Shown: positions 25,106 to 37,437 of the stretch, in pieces | Numbering within the stretch: position 1 is the stretch's first letter | How the letters are laid out: each line of letters starts with the position of its first letter | Assembly: GCF_018691265.1 (NCBI RefSeq) | Contig: NW_024881316.1 | Span: forward strand, 7,996,819-8,060,818 | Reading direction: 5' to 3' | Origin: Tyto alba | Taxonomy: Eukaryota > Chordata > Aves > Strigiformes > Tytonidae | Length of the DNA: 64,000 bases | Translations under genes and position numbers: made by a program | The notes under the pieces: generated by a model | The model's database searches: none | Seen by the model: only the letters and a program-made list of their open reading frames with translations | What the model was told of the DNA's origin: nothing

Positions 25106-28100
25106 GTTGCACTGTCAAAAAAATCATTAACTGATTTCCCTTCACTGTTCATTTGTATGCTAAGTCAGCATTGATCCTTATTTCAAGAAAGTGTCCAAGA
25201 TCAAGGCTCTTCTCTACCAAGTTTTGTATTCTAAGAGTTTAATCAAAATGATGGCTGGTGATTTTGGCTATTCCTGTTCTTAACAGATGGAACTAAGAAT
25301 TCTAAGAGGGTAAATCTTATAATCTACTTTAGACATCTATTTTAAAATGGGATAAATTGCTTCTGGAGATGTCTCTTTCTGTAGACAGAACATAGATGCT
25401 GAGGATGGGATTAATCTAATGTTTATTAGTCACTAAAAAGTTAATTGACTAGATTCAAGATAATTACTCCAGACTCTGTAAAAAGATATAAAGAAATCCA
25501 AGGAGGGAATCAGCCTAAGACATTCTGTCTGTGAGGTGAAGTGACTTCTGGAAATGCTGTTTTCTCTGGTTTCCATAAAAGACTAGCTTTGACTGCCTTA
25601 TGCAAAAAACTTATAGATATTTAAATACATGTAGTTGTGGGATGTGAACACCTTGCTTGACAGCATTCACACCTGTATGTAGGTGGCTTGTGGAACAAGA
25701 GTGCCTACCATTTGTATTTATTCAGGGGTCTAGCCAATCTGTGATACACAACACATGTTAGACAAATGTACGCATAACAGTATAATTTTCAGTGCTACTT
25801 CTTTCCTCTCTACAATGGATACCCAAAGATATTGTAAGTGATTAAAAAATTATCATAGTCTTTTCCAGTTTTTGGCATAGATGATGTCTCAATGATTTTC
25901 TATGATAGTGAATTTCCCTGGCTGACCACACACTGACTTAAAAAAAATACTAAATTCTTATAATTGTGTTCCATTCTACTGACTTTTAATTACATTGAAA
26001 GAGTCCCTGTGTTATGAGATCATTATGCATTATGCCACTGCTACTCTGCCACATGATAATGAGGAGGGACTTTTCAGTTCTGAATTTTTAGTGTCTTGGT
26101 TAAAACTTGGTTAGTTCAGCATTAAATAAGGTTAGGCTTTGGAATTTTTCATGAAATGTTAGGTCTGCCATGATGCTTGCTAGACACCTTTGTGTCTCAT
26201 CTCCAGATTTTTCATTTAATACAAGACGCACTCTGATTTCAGGCATTTAAAAGTGCAGATGCTAAACCTAGCACATTGGTTGATATGTCTATGTAGTTCC
26301 TAATATGAGTTAATATAATTTTTTTTAAACTTGTCACTTAATGCAAAGATGTTATCTCTGTGTTTTATCTAGGTTATTACATAGATACAGATACAGTGGT
26401 ACTTCCTTGAGATTAGAACATATACTTTTCCCTAGAAGTTTGCAAGATACATACATCTTAAAATTATAATAATATTTTTTGTTAGTTTTCTTCCTGCTAT
26501 TTTTTTTTTTCTGTGAGATTTCATACAAAATTATCATTTTGTTCCTCCATAATTTCATTTGGTGAGAATTGCTAAGATTTTGTTTCTTCCAGGAAACTCT
26601 TCATAGGAGCTAATGTAAATGATTGCACATTAAAAAGATTATATTGAAGGTAGAAAATGAAGCTTATGATACATTTATTTTGTTTGTTTGTTTGTTTGTT
26701 TTTTTTAAGATATCTTATTCCTTGGTAACCTTTAGAGGAGTGTAAAGAAAGTTGATCTCTCCTTGTTGATCATGTTGCACTCTTTTTTATTACATTAAAC
26801 CAGTGTTCTAGGGCTTTACAATGTGCCTTTCAGCTAGAAGAAAGGATTTATTTTCCTTATTTTCCCTCTGTGACACAGTTTCCCTTCTTATTTCCTTTTC
26901 TCTACAGTAATTCTGATCATAAAACAAAACCCTATATGATCAGCCACTAAGCTGGTCACAGCTCTTATCTTGACGTATTTTCCTAGGATATTAAAAATCC
27001 TTTAGCTGGTTGTATGGTTGTTTTGCCCATATGTTTAAACCACTGTTGCTTAGTTTTTGTTTTTGTTTTTGTTTTTTTTTTTTGTTCTCTCCTTTCCCCT
27101 GCTTCCCCCTCCCCCACCATAACTTTTATAATCAAAGCAGGACACAGTCTACTTTCCATGATTGTCTGGGCAAGTTAGTGTTATTTCAAAAACTTAAGAT
27201 AAATCCCTCAGTCTCTAGAGTTTTTTTGATGTGGCAAAATAGTTTCTGGCTTTTGGTCTTTTAATGTAGGTCTCAAGTTTCTTAGAGTGTGCTGTGTTTT
27301 GTGGCTGATAGTATAGAGGACATGTAAAACAGACACTACGTTCCACTTCTGGACTACAAATCTAAGCATCTCTTTCCTGAAATTTCAGATGACTCCGTGC
27401 AACTGTGTTCAATTAACCATCTATGCCCCTCTAGACTTCCGCTTCTTTATATTCAAGCCCTGCCATTTTTTCAGTCAAGTCAACATGAGTGTTTGAAAGT
27501 AATTTCAGCAGATTAAGACCCATGGGATTGGGACAATTTTTAATGTAAAACCCAAAGTGTTAAATCCTGTGAGACTGTGGCCACAGAATCACTCACAGGA
27601 GGTGTTTGGAACCTGGGGACAGTGCTCAGCATCTTAATGAAGTACATAAGCCCTCATCACACAAAAGCCAATATTTGCACCTAGTTTTCACAAGAGAAAT
27701 TGATTCTGTAGAGTTGAATCTGCAAGTAAAACTGCTTCTGTTAGAACTCATGCCTGGAAGAAATTCTGAGTTTTTTTGCTGTATTGTGTGTGTATGTACA
27801 CACTTGGCAGGTTTCTCCACTGAAGTGTGTTTTCACATCAAGTGACTGTATCTGCAAAGATGTCAACAGACATCCCAGAGTAGCCTAGCATATGCAATGT
27901 TTCAGCACCTTCCTCTTCCTGATCAGTCTTTCAATATTGTCCTCTGGCATGCAAAATAAAAAGACAGTGTTAGCTAAAAGGCTTAGCATACAAGAAAAGA
28001 CAAATGATGAAATAGAAAATGATGAAATTCTTTTAACAATTCATGTAAAGTAGGTCATAACATATAAAGTGCATCAATCTTGTTTTCAGACATGTCAATA

Positions 28101-29053
28101 TCTCCCAGAATAGTTAATTTTATATATTTTTTAATATTTTCTAAACTTATAGCCCTGTTAAGGGTCTCAATAAATACTGATAAACTTATTATAGGAAGAA
28201 GTGATTCTAGCTCTTACTGCTCAGGAGACAAAGGCACAGGTCTCCAAGCCAAGAAAGACAAAAAACTCTTTCTGAAGGGTATGGCCAAAACCATTACAGA
28301 GAAAAATGACTGAAATTGTGAATACCAACAACTATTAGATAATTGTGGGTAAGTGCATGTGTTAATGTATAAAATATAACTCCTGAACATTCAAGCACAA
28401 GCCTCCTACTTGCTAGCTGCACCTAGTGCAGACTGATTGTAAACTTAGATTGTAAATTTAATCACCTATACTGAAAAAGCGATACATCATGAACCCTCCA
28501 ATTAATAGAGAAATGAGACAGAATCACCAATGAGAAGGTTTACCACATGTTGTACTTCTGTATGTAGACTAATATAGTTAGGAAAACAGAGTCCTTCAGT
28601 GCTGGAAAGTGAGTTCTTGAAAAGAATTGGTCTCAGAAAGAAGAAAGGAGACTGAAAAGGTAGAGATCATGGCTGGATAAAAGATCCTTCAAGTGAGTAA
28701 AGATCATGGAGATAAGACCATGCATGGAGACAAATGCCAGGGGATGCCCAGGGACCTTGGCCAGTGACACCTGAGATGGACAAATATGATCAGTGGCACA
28801 TCAGGAACCAACATGGCTTTTTGTGCAACCATCCAAAACCAGCAATGATCTCCCTGCTGGGAATCTGAAACATAATGTGGCAGGTGGAAGTGAGTGAGTG
28901 AGAAAAACTCTCATCCTGTTTGCTCCTAAGTAAACACCAGTATGCAGATCTACTGCAGATGGACTTTTACTCTGGAATTTTACATGTAACAGAAACACAA
29001 AAACATTGATCTAAAAAATTTGTTGAAATGGTTTGAGTGAAAAAAGCTTTTGA
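25106..29053. other. AT-rich unique DNA, nothing recognised
   Basis: Only simple sequence is evident: a (TTTG)n run at about 26678-26706 and a T-rich, G-punctuated run at about 27053-27083. The segment at 28600-28990 is somewhat richer in GC and purines but matches no repeat or gene I recognise. Confidence 0.5.
26678..26706. repeat. (TTTG)n tetranucleotide microsatellite
   Basis: About five TTTG units followed by a T run. It is a short simple repeat in unique DNA. Confidence 0.9.
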
Positions 29054-29058
29054 GCAAA
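29054..29058. repeat. Target-site duplication, left copy (GCAAA)
   Basis: The five bases GCAAA sit immediately before the LTR and recur exactly after it at 29551-29555. A 5-bp duplication fits ERVL-class integration. Confidence 0.9.
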
Positions 29059-29182
29059 TGTTGTGGTTTGAGCCTACTCAGCAGCTAAACGCCCTGCAGC
29101 CGCTCACCCACCCTCCCCCCACTCAGGAACGGGGAGGGAATCGGAGGGGCAAAGGGAGACTCGCGGGTTCAGATAAAAACAG

Positions 29183-29188
29183 TTTATT
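29183..29188 (-). terminator. LTR polyadenylation signal AATAAA
   Basis: The canonical hexamer reads AATAAA on the LTR sense (minus) strand, downstream of its TATA box. The matching position in the second LTR has the weaker ATTAAA. Confidence 0.75.
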
Positions 29189-29355
29189 AATAGTAACAGA
29201 ATAATACACTGACAGCAATATCAGCAGGTAATGTACAATACAGCTGCTAACCACCCGCCAACCAACACCCACCTGCTCCCAGCCAGCAATCCCAAACACA
29301 AAGGAACCACAGCAACACCCCAAGAAGTGGCAGCCTCTCCCAGCCCTCTCCTGCC

Positions 29356-29361
29356 TTTATA
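29356..29361 (-). promoter_or_regulatory. LTR TATA box TATAAA
   Basis: The LTR sense strand reads CATATAAAGG here. About 15 bases upstream on the same strand lies GTCATGTGAC (29375-29384), an M-box/E-box-type bHLH-zipper site present in both LTRs of the window. This is the better preserved promoter of the two copies. Confidence 0.7.
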
Positions 29362-29550
29362 TGGTGAGCATAATGTCACATGACATGGACTATCGGCCAA
29401 TCCGGGCCCAGCCCTCCAGCTGTGCTCCCCCCGCCCCCGTACACAGGTGAGGGCACTAGGACCTGGGGAGCCCCTGGGGTCTCAGGGTGCTGCAGCACTC
29501 CTCCAGCTACTAAAACAAACAGGAACTCTATTCCAGCCCCAACCAGGACA

Positions 29551-29555
29551 GCAAA
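29551..29555. repeat. Target-site duplication, right copy (GCAAA)
   Basis: Exact repeat of 29054-29058, directly abutting the end of the LTR. Confidence 0.9.
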
Positions 29556-29600
29556 TCAGATGAAGTCTAATATAAACAGAGAATGCTAGAATGATTGCAC

Positions 29601-29625
<25 letters not shown>
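29601..29625. repeat. poly(T) tract, T25
   Basis: Uninterrupted run of 25 T beginning 50 bases after the LTR. It is not part of the LTR, since the second copy has no such tract at that place. Confidence 0.9.
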
Positions 29626-29631
<6 letters not shown>

Positions 29632-32600
29632 AAGAGAATCTCTAGACCCAGCAGAGACCTCCCTATATCTTTTTCTAATCCTGTATAGTATGACAGCAAG
29701 TTGTTCCTTTGCTTAATTCTTTCCAAATGCAAGACTAAAGCAGTATATTTTTAACTGAATCCTTCCAATGAGGACCTAAGGTTTGATAAAGTTGCTTATC
29801 TTTGGGAAAATTAGGGTAGTATTTGTTCAGCTCTTAAAAAGATTTTGACTGTATTCATGGTTTATGTGTTCTGGACCAATCTTATTAGGACAATTTTTAT
29901 CTGTATCTGTTCCTTTTCCGGGAACATGAAATAGCTACAGTTACGTGTGGGATGGCTGTGTGGTCCCTGCATCCAATAAAACACCCGTATTCAGAGTAGC
30001 AGCAGATTTGGAGAAAAGAACTGTTTGGTCCCTGATAGAAACACTCTTGAAAATAAAGCCATGGTTATGCTCATCTTATAAATAGACAAACAAGGGACAG
30101 ATCAATGACTTTTTGGTTTACGTATAAAAAGATTTTGCTCTTTAGTGCCAAAAGGGCAATTTCTGAGCCTTACTCTAAAGATTATTCAACTGAGTTATGT
30201 CAATGTAGTCATGATAAAGTAGCGAAAGATCCATCAGCTCCAGCCTTCTCAATTTTCTCCATATGAGGGAAGTCTGTCAGGCCACAGTGCTATCTTGGAG
30301 CAAAGACAGTTCTCTTCTTGATAATAAATCCTTCAGAATTTCATGATAAAATATGAGACACTCCTTTAACCTCAACAGTTCAATATTTAAGATATAAAAT
30401 AAGAGCACAGTTAGTAAATATATCATTTTAAGCTCCTCACAATGCTATATGACATGAAAACACGCTGTCCATAGCTGCACAGAAAGTGTAACGCCCACGG
30501 CAGCAACAGAGTTGTTGATGCTTAGAAGACATTCTGTTTAATATCCCTATATAAGCTGTCAAAGTAAAACTGTGGATTTAGTCTGTACCTCTACTGTGTA
30601 CCTGAAAGCCACATAAAATCTTTTTGTGAGTCATCTGAGTGAGGTCATTCCTGTGGCTGTAGACAGTATTACCGAAGTCTTGTAGACCTAAACAAAGAGG
30701 CCTTTGGATCTTCTGCAACCAGGTGTAATGTCAAATAGTTCCACAGCAGAAGGGAGAAGGCAATACAGAAACTTCTGGTTTTGGCTTATTCTTCATGAAC
30801 ATGTATGCATATATTTTTGAACCAAGAATATATGGTCCATACCACAATATAAAAACAAATTTAATTTTATTTTTATAACTCATGATAATATCACTTATCA
30901 TTTTTTAATATTATCATCAAGGGATTATTTAAACCTTCTAGATATAGCCTGGATCCATAATCACTGACTTGACTAGCCAGCTATTGACCCAACACTCGTT
31001 AGTAACTCTACAAAACCAGGCCAATGTCTGCATGCAAAGGAAACCAAAAAGAAATAAAAGCCTTAAATTAAAAATCAAAGGGATTATAGTTATATCTATA
31101 TAAATCTTTTTGACTGACGGCACATTTGACTACATACATGAATTTATTATTTTGCCTCTGCTTGTGGTCCTTTAAGTTTCAGACTTGGTGAAACTTGGAC
31201 TGTACTTTAACTCAGACAAATGCAAATTTTAAGCACCTAGGCTAATTACTCATGGAGATTTTATATACCATAAGACACTGACAAAGCATAGGGCTCAATC
31301 CCTCAGCAAAATTTTATCATGCAGACATTGAAAGAGCAAGCCATCTCATAACAATTATTGCACATGTAATTACTTTCCAAGAAAGTGACAGGAGAACTTT
31401 AAAATTTAAACTTAGCAAATAGCTAATAAATCTTTCAGATTAATAATTTTTCAAAAACAGAAGCCTGAAGCAAACGCTGGGTGGCCTATGAAGTAATAAA
31501 TTAGCAATCTTACTTGTCTACTTTCCTAATCTAATCTCTTACCTTCTCCAAATAGTTTCCTCCTTCTGAGAGATTTAGATTCTGATTAAGAAAAACACTT
31601 AAGTATGTGCTTGATTTTAACCTGAGAATGTGCTTTGTGAGAACGTGTCATCTAGGTACTTCTTCACCCATCCTTATCCCTGATTATCCATCTAATTTAG
31701 AAACAGGGGGAAAAACTATAATATTGTTTTCATCTTTTCCATAGCATGTTCAATTTTGATTTTCAAGAATCAAGCACCTTTACTGAAAAGTTTGCATTCA
31801 ACTCATAAATACGTAGAAAGATATGAACAGCTGTGAAATTTCAAGATATGGAGATTTGTTTGTACAAATTTAAATATTGTTTCTTTTAAAACAAGAGAGA
31901 GGAAGTTATAATATTCTATGTGTTAGTCTAGTAGAAGGCTAATTTGCCTTTGAAGTGAGAAATGTAGTTTAATTCTCTCTCAAACTAAGGGGTTTCATAT
32001 TCTGTCCTCCATCTCACAGGATAAAGCCTCACCAAAGTTGCCCTGTAAATTATTATGGTGAGAACATTCTTACACCTGTTGCTATGGTAATATTGATGGT
32101 TCAGTTAAATAACAGTCTTTCTAACATAAAAAAGAAAAAAAGTACAATTAGAACGTTTCTCTGGTTTAAAGGAGATTATTGTCTACATAGACAAGGTCAG
32201 GACAGTAGAGAAGAGAGAGGACACAACATAAAAGTGACTCCTGCCAAAAGTTCAATGGTAATGAAATTATATTGCCTATTAAGTGATGTTTTAGATACTT
32301 CTTTATTTTGTTGTTTTGCCAGGAAAAAATGTGAATTGCTAAATGGATAGGCATAGGAAAGGTGAAGTGAGAAACTGAAAACTGAAAAACAGAATAGTGA
32401 GCGAACTAGCTAGCTGGGAATAGGAGATTCAGAAAGAAACATGAGTTTCAATGTTTTCATTGCAGTGTTTGGTCCCTGCTTGAACAATCAGTTCTGGGTT
32501 GTCTGGTCTGCCTACTGTCCCTTTCCCCAAAACCACTATGCTGAAAGAAGGGAAAGCTGTCTGAGATCTAGAGCCTAGGAAAAAATAACCTCACATTTCT

Positions 32601-32640
32601 GACCTTGAGCAAAATAAAACTTGATTGGGCTAGATCACAG
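29626..32640. other. AT-rich unique DNA, nothing recognised
   Basis: No gene, RNA gene or mobile element was recognised. Open frames do not exceed 90 codons and have no motifs. Confidence 0.55.
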
Positions 32641-32658
32641 GGGAAAAGCAGTCAGTTC

Positions 32659-32676
32659 ATGTGGTTCAAACCACAT
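32659..32676. promoter_or_regulatory. Perfect palindrome made of two inverted RUNX-type sites
   Basis: ATGTGGTT and AACCACAT face each other across two bases (CA). Each arm contains the RUNX core TGTGGT. Paired cores at such close spacing are suggestive, but binding is not shown by sequence alone. Confidence 0.35.
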
Positions 32677-32779
32677 TAGGATTGAAGCAGTTCATTGACT
32701 TATTAACAATGTGTTAACAAAGATCAATATCAACACAAGTCATAAATCACGATACTGGACAGCTACAGATCCTTGAACA

Positions 32780-33180
32780 GCTACACATTTTCCAGCCCCC
32801 ATCACTAACCCCCAGGAGCACCCACCCCCCCAGCTCCCAGGGATCCTCCCTCTGCCCTTGGCCCATGGGTCACAAACACCATTCCCCTACCTGTGTGGGT
32901 CCCCACAGTGTCCCCACAGGGCTACTGCCATCAGGGGCTGACTGGGGGGAGCTGCTGGTGGTCCCCCTTCAGTGTACCCTCTGCCTGACAATTCTTCATG
33001 CTGCCTATATGCCTCTTTTAAGTCTGGGTCCCTCTGTATTTCTTTCTGGTCCTGTGACCACAGCACACATCTCATGCACACTTACAGTCCTGCCCTAACA
33101 TCTGGGGATGTCAGGGACACCCCAAGTGTGGGTCAAGTGAGCACCTCCCACAAGCCTCCTATACTCTTCTTTCTAGCAAT
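32780..33180. other. GC-rich island with no CpG, origin unknown
   Basis: About 400 bases are clearly GC-rich, with C-runs such as CCCACCCCCCC and repeated short CCCCACAG units at 32900-32920, yet I find no CpG dinucleotide between 32761 and 33180. GC-rich DNA without CpG implies long methylation and deamination, as in an old silenced transposon, or a C/A-biased low-complexity origin. Overlapping open frames of 77 and 72 (plus) and 64 (minus) codons reflect scarcity of stop codons in GC-rich DNA and show no protein motif. No LTR ends, LINE motif or RNA structure was found. Confidence 0.5.
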
Positions 33181-33189
33181 CATTCCATG

Positions 33190-36100
33190 AACAGTTTTCT
33201 ACAAGAGATTTTGAGGCTTTGATCTCTCTTTGCTCCCTGAAATTTCATGAAAGTTAACAGAATAAACTACTTGATATGATTTATTTACACTAGTTATTAC
33301 TGAGAATAACATACATGCACAAAAAAAAAACCCAAATGATGCAAAGTCTCTTAGGGAAAATATTCCTGAGTCCTCAGACTCTAAGTTATAAACATCCAGG
33401 CATTTGATTTTATCGGAATTTAGCTCAACATTTTATACAGTAGAGATTAATGAACCCTGAGCACTATCGAACTTTCACAAAGAGTACATAAACTTTTATT
33501 CTTCATAGAATCATCTCCAAAGCAATCTTATAGCAGAGATATGTGATGCGACTGATACCACTGTACACCGTTTAAATAATTTGATAGTATTGTATATTTT
33601 TCTAAAAGGATTTCTTTTTGGACTTGAACTTAATCAGAGATTTGGTCAAATTGGAAGTATTTTTATTCAAATATTTAAAATGGCCAAATTAGAAAATGAA
33701 GAAAAAGATGTGCTATTATTTTACACATTATGACAGTAGACTAGAAATAATATCCATTTATATTAGGGTATGACTCCATCATTATCAGCTAAGGAATATA
33801 GTTTTAAAGTTCAGTTCAAGTTCATTTCAGTGTCTGACACAACCATTCAAACAAATGTAGCACAAATTTCCACCTCAATAAATTTGTTAGGAGGGCATCC
33901 TAATTTATCTGAAGGTATTTATTTGAAATTATACTTGATTTTAATTTCTACTGATAAGATATTTTATTTTTAATATGCCCTCTGAACTCTTGAAACAATA
34001 CCTATCATTTGGCTGATTGTCTTTACTATGTAAGTGAAATGGGACATTTACTCTTGTGAAGGTGTTAATTTCATGTACATATGTAAGAATTATGACATCA
34101 AGTCTCGGTTGATCAGCTTGTAGTCTGTCTATATTTTATGGGAAAATTAATATACTCTGCTCTAAAAGAAATGTCCCAAATAAGAAGGATGAATTGCAAT
34201 TTTGTTTCCATTCCAGATAAGGAAGGCTGAATGGCTAATTTTATCAGTCTCCTCACCTTTAGACAGCTAAAGTTATGCAATGCCCTTTGAAGGGCATGAT
34301 TTTCCACTTTGTATTATTTGTTCTTCTTATTTCTACTGTGCAAGTCCACAGATCACCTGTCCTTTCTGTCTGACAAGCTTCTCACTTGTGTATCAATGGC
34401 ACCCTAGCTTTGTGCCTGGAATAAAAGCTTAGCTATGTAAAAACTTCTGAAAAGTGGAAGATAAAGATGTAAAGTACTTCAGGCTTCAGGCTGAGGAACA
34501 TTTCACTGTCCGCTTCATAACTTTCTTTATCTTTCTTCTGCTGAATGCTAATGTTTGTCATGGAAACGTTAAACTAAAATTAGAGTCTACATATGGATTT
34601 TTGAGATCTTTATTATCTCTTTGCTTTTTAACTTCAGCCAGTCTTGCATAAACAGCCTCTATATACAGAATAACTGATGTGCAAAACAGGTGTTGTCTGA
34701 AGGCTGCTCCAAGTAGTACTTACAATACGTGGAAAGCGTTCAGATCACAGTTTGACACTTTGAGCATAACAACTTTCATGCAGCCCTCATTTTGCTTTAC
34801 ATATGTATTTTTCTCTCTTTAGCCCAAGTGTAGATCCCAGTTCCATCATAACTATCTCTGATAGTATCATTTTCCTTAAAGGTACATTCAAATATTTACT
34901 GAAAAGATAATATTGGTGAGTTAATAACTATGGCTACTGCACAGTCAAAATGTGTGCAAGTACTGAGAAACAAGCAATAACAAATCTCAGCATTAAAAGA
35001 ACCAGATGAATACGTAACTACCAGACCTCTTGTGCATTGCAGTATGTTCATTCAGAGACATCTATATTTTCCAATCTACATCAACCTTTTGCTTTCTAAC
35101 TACTGTTACTGTACATTGAATATCCAAATAATGATACCATTTTCATACATCTTGACACTTAATTGATTACAGAAAGTTTTGTGTGTGTTAGAGCAAGGCT
35201 TGTCATATAATCTGATAATGAGTCTAGAGTTATTTGTCAGATGTGTTGGGAGCATTCCCGAAAGATAGACACTTGATGTGTCAGTACAGATTCATCTATA
35301 TTATTTATTTTTAAATAGCCTATAATAACCACCAGAGGACTCAGACCTGTAGCTACTTTATAAAGCTATCTCTTAAGTGTTTTTTGGGTGGGTTTTTTTT
35401 GGAAATATGGACAAGATGAAACAGAATATCTAACAGAATTTACAACAGAACATACATTTAGTTAGGTAAAAAACATTTTAAAATATTTTAAATACAATCT
35501 TATTTTTTGAATAACAACTACATTTCCACAATCGATTTAAAATATGTACTCTCACAAAACCATTAAGAATTGTTTGACCATGATATTTCTTCATTTAAAT
35601 AGTGTAACATTTGAAATATCAAATATATGGAAGGAGGGAAATACCAAATGTCCTTTTAGCCTAAACAAAGCATGTAGGACATTTTCAGACTCCCCAAACT
35701 TAGATGCACATATTTTGTAAAACCAAATTCACAGTGACTTTCTTCCTCTCAAATATCCAGATTTTTTTATTGACTTTTATGATGATACATCTGTAGAAAT
35801 CGTAAAACCTATAAAACTGGATGAGAAGCCCACCTGGCAAATATCTAGTCTTTGGTAGCACAGTTTATCTGCATTAACTTAAGTTACATCATAATAAGAC
35901 TTTCAGTCATCCTTGGCTCCCACTAAAGTCAACAGAGGAAGTCAGGGGAAAGTATATCCCATCTCTTCTACCCACCAGGATGTGTATTCCTCTCACCTCT
36001 AACCTTAGTTGGAGCACAGGCAATCAGTCCAGCTGTCTCTTACCTTCAGACAGCAGAATACCTATTACTGATGGCTCATCAGAATCTTTTTTGACATCAG

Positions 36101-37391
36101 AGAAATAAGATCTGGACCTTCTAATGGGAGCAATGGGCAAGGCTTAAGCACTATATGGGAGAGGTATGTCACTGATGGTGTGCTGGCCTGCAGGCTGAAG
36201 GGAGCACAGCTGATGATCTGGAAGGTCCTAAATATGATATCAATAGAGCTGTCATATTTTATGAAATTAATTATAATTAAGACCATATCATAGAGTTTAT
36301 TTAATACCGTTGTTGGGAATAATTTGCATATTAATGCAGTATAATACAAAGCTGTGGGTTGTTAGGAGAGGTATTATGTCTGACTGGAATGTAACGTTGA
36401 ATAATTTCCTTCAAAGGACTTTATCTCTTTAAGAGTGGTATACTTGGAATTAAAACCCACAGTCACAATTAAAATATTAAGAATAATTAACTGAGGAGAG
36501 AAGATCTTGAATCTGAAAATAATGCTGCAAGATTTAGGAAGAAAATATATGAACCACAGTAATCATATTACATTGATTAAATTCAGTTTTTTGGGATTTC
36601 TAAATTTACAAATTTTGTGAGGTGATTTTATCTTCTGCTAATTCTTTACTTTTTGTCACTTCTGTAACATTATTGTTTTCTAATTGTTTCAACAAGTTAA
36701 AAAGTAATAAAATTTTTATTCAAATATCGTAAGTTCCAAACTGCCTTTTCAGCATTATATTCTGAATTTTGATAAAATAATAAGGAATTAAGTAGGCTTT
36801 AATGAACAGATTATCATCTTCTGTGAATAGAGCTGGCTTCAACTGTCCATTGCAAACAATCTATTTCATGCATCTATTTTTTTTTTTTTTTTTCCCCAAT
36901 TGTGAAGAGAGTTTTATTTTCATAATTTTGTTCATTTGTTCATTCTTGGACTATCTGACTAGTTTCTGAAAACAGTGAGTTACAGCAGAACGTTTTATTA
37001 TAGTAGCTTTTCTCCATAAAAGGAATTTTTGAATGTTGCATACTTAAATAATCAGTTCCATTTGTAAAAACAGTATTTTATCAGTGTTTAATAGATTACA
37101 TATTTTAAGATGAGAACTGTGTGTGTCAGAGTAATTTTACCCTCCCTGAGGTGCAGGAAAATGCCTTTGTTTTATAAACTTACTAGTTTGATAAAATGCC
37201 AGGCAGGAATGGATTGAACTAAGACAGCCAGCAGGTCTCTGTGACACCTAGTTTTTTACATACACATAAGTGTTTCCATAAATGGACAAGGTGAGAGAAA
37301 AAGTGAGGACCAAAGGTGCTTATCATAATTATTGTTTCTCACTGTAGACTAAATGAAATTGAGCCCATTATTAACTTTGTGGGTTGTTCCT
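33190..37391. other. AT-rich unique DNA, nothing recognised except motifs
   Basis: No gene or transposon was recognised. There is a POU octamer plus homeodomain motif at 36322-36335, a 8+2+8 palindrome (ATGCCCTT/AAGGGCAT) at 34280-34297 and T17C4 at 36877-36897. Open frames are below 100 codons. Confidence 0.5.
36322..36335 (+). promoter_or_regulatory. POU octamer overlapping a TAAT site
   Basis: ATTTGCATATTAAT combines a perfect octamer with a CATATTAAT element, an arrangement preferred by class III POU factors. It is a single motif with no supporting conservation data. Confidence 0.25.
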
Positions 37392-37437
37392 GATTACAAG
37401 AGCAAATTGTGTTTGATTACAAGAGCAAATTTTGTTT
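37392..37437 (+). repeat. 23-bp tandem duplication, two copies
   Basis: GATTACAAGAGCAAATTGTG plus GTTT-type end at 37392-37414 is repeated at 37415-37437 with one difference. The near identity indicates a recent tandem duplication. Confidence 0.9.

Larger units (their letters stand above)
29059..29550 (-). mobile_element. Solo LTR of an avian ERVL-type endogenous retrovirus, minus orientation
   Basis: A 492-bp element bounded by TG and CA and flanked by a perfect 5-bp duplication (GCAAA). Read on the minus strand it begins TGTCCTGGTT and ends ACCACAACA. It carries a TATA box about 190 bases in and an AATAAA signal about 365 bases in, the usual order of a retroviral promoter and polyadenylation site. 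A second copy of the same family lies at 61393-61887 in the opposite orientation, which confirms the boundaries. No gag, pol or env sequence, primer-binding site or second LTR adjoins it, so it is a solo LTR left by recombination between the two LTRs of a former provirus. It is distinctly GC-richer than its flanks. Class (ERVL) is inferred from duplication length and general resemblance; the subfamily name cannot be assigned. Confidence 0.92.

Noticed and set aside
32865..33190. Overlapping open frames in the GC-rich island as an exon
   Set aside because: GC-rich DNA without CpG has few stop codons in several frames at once; no frame shows family motifs.
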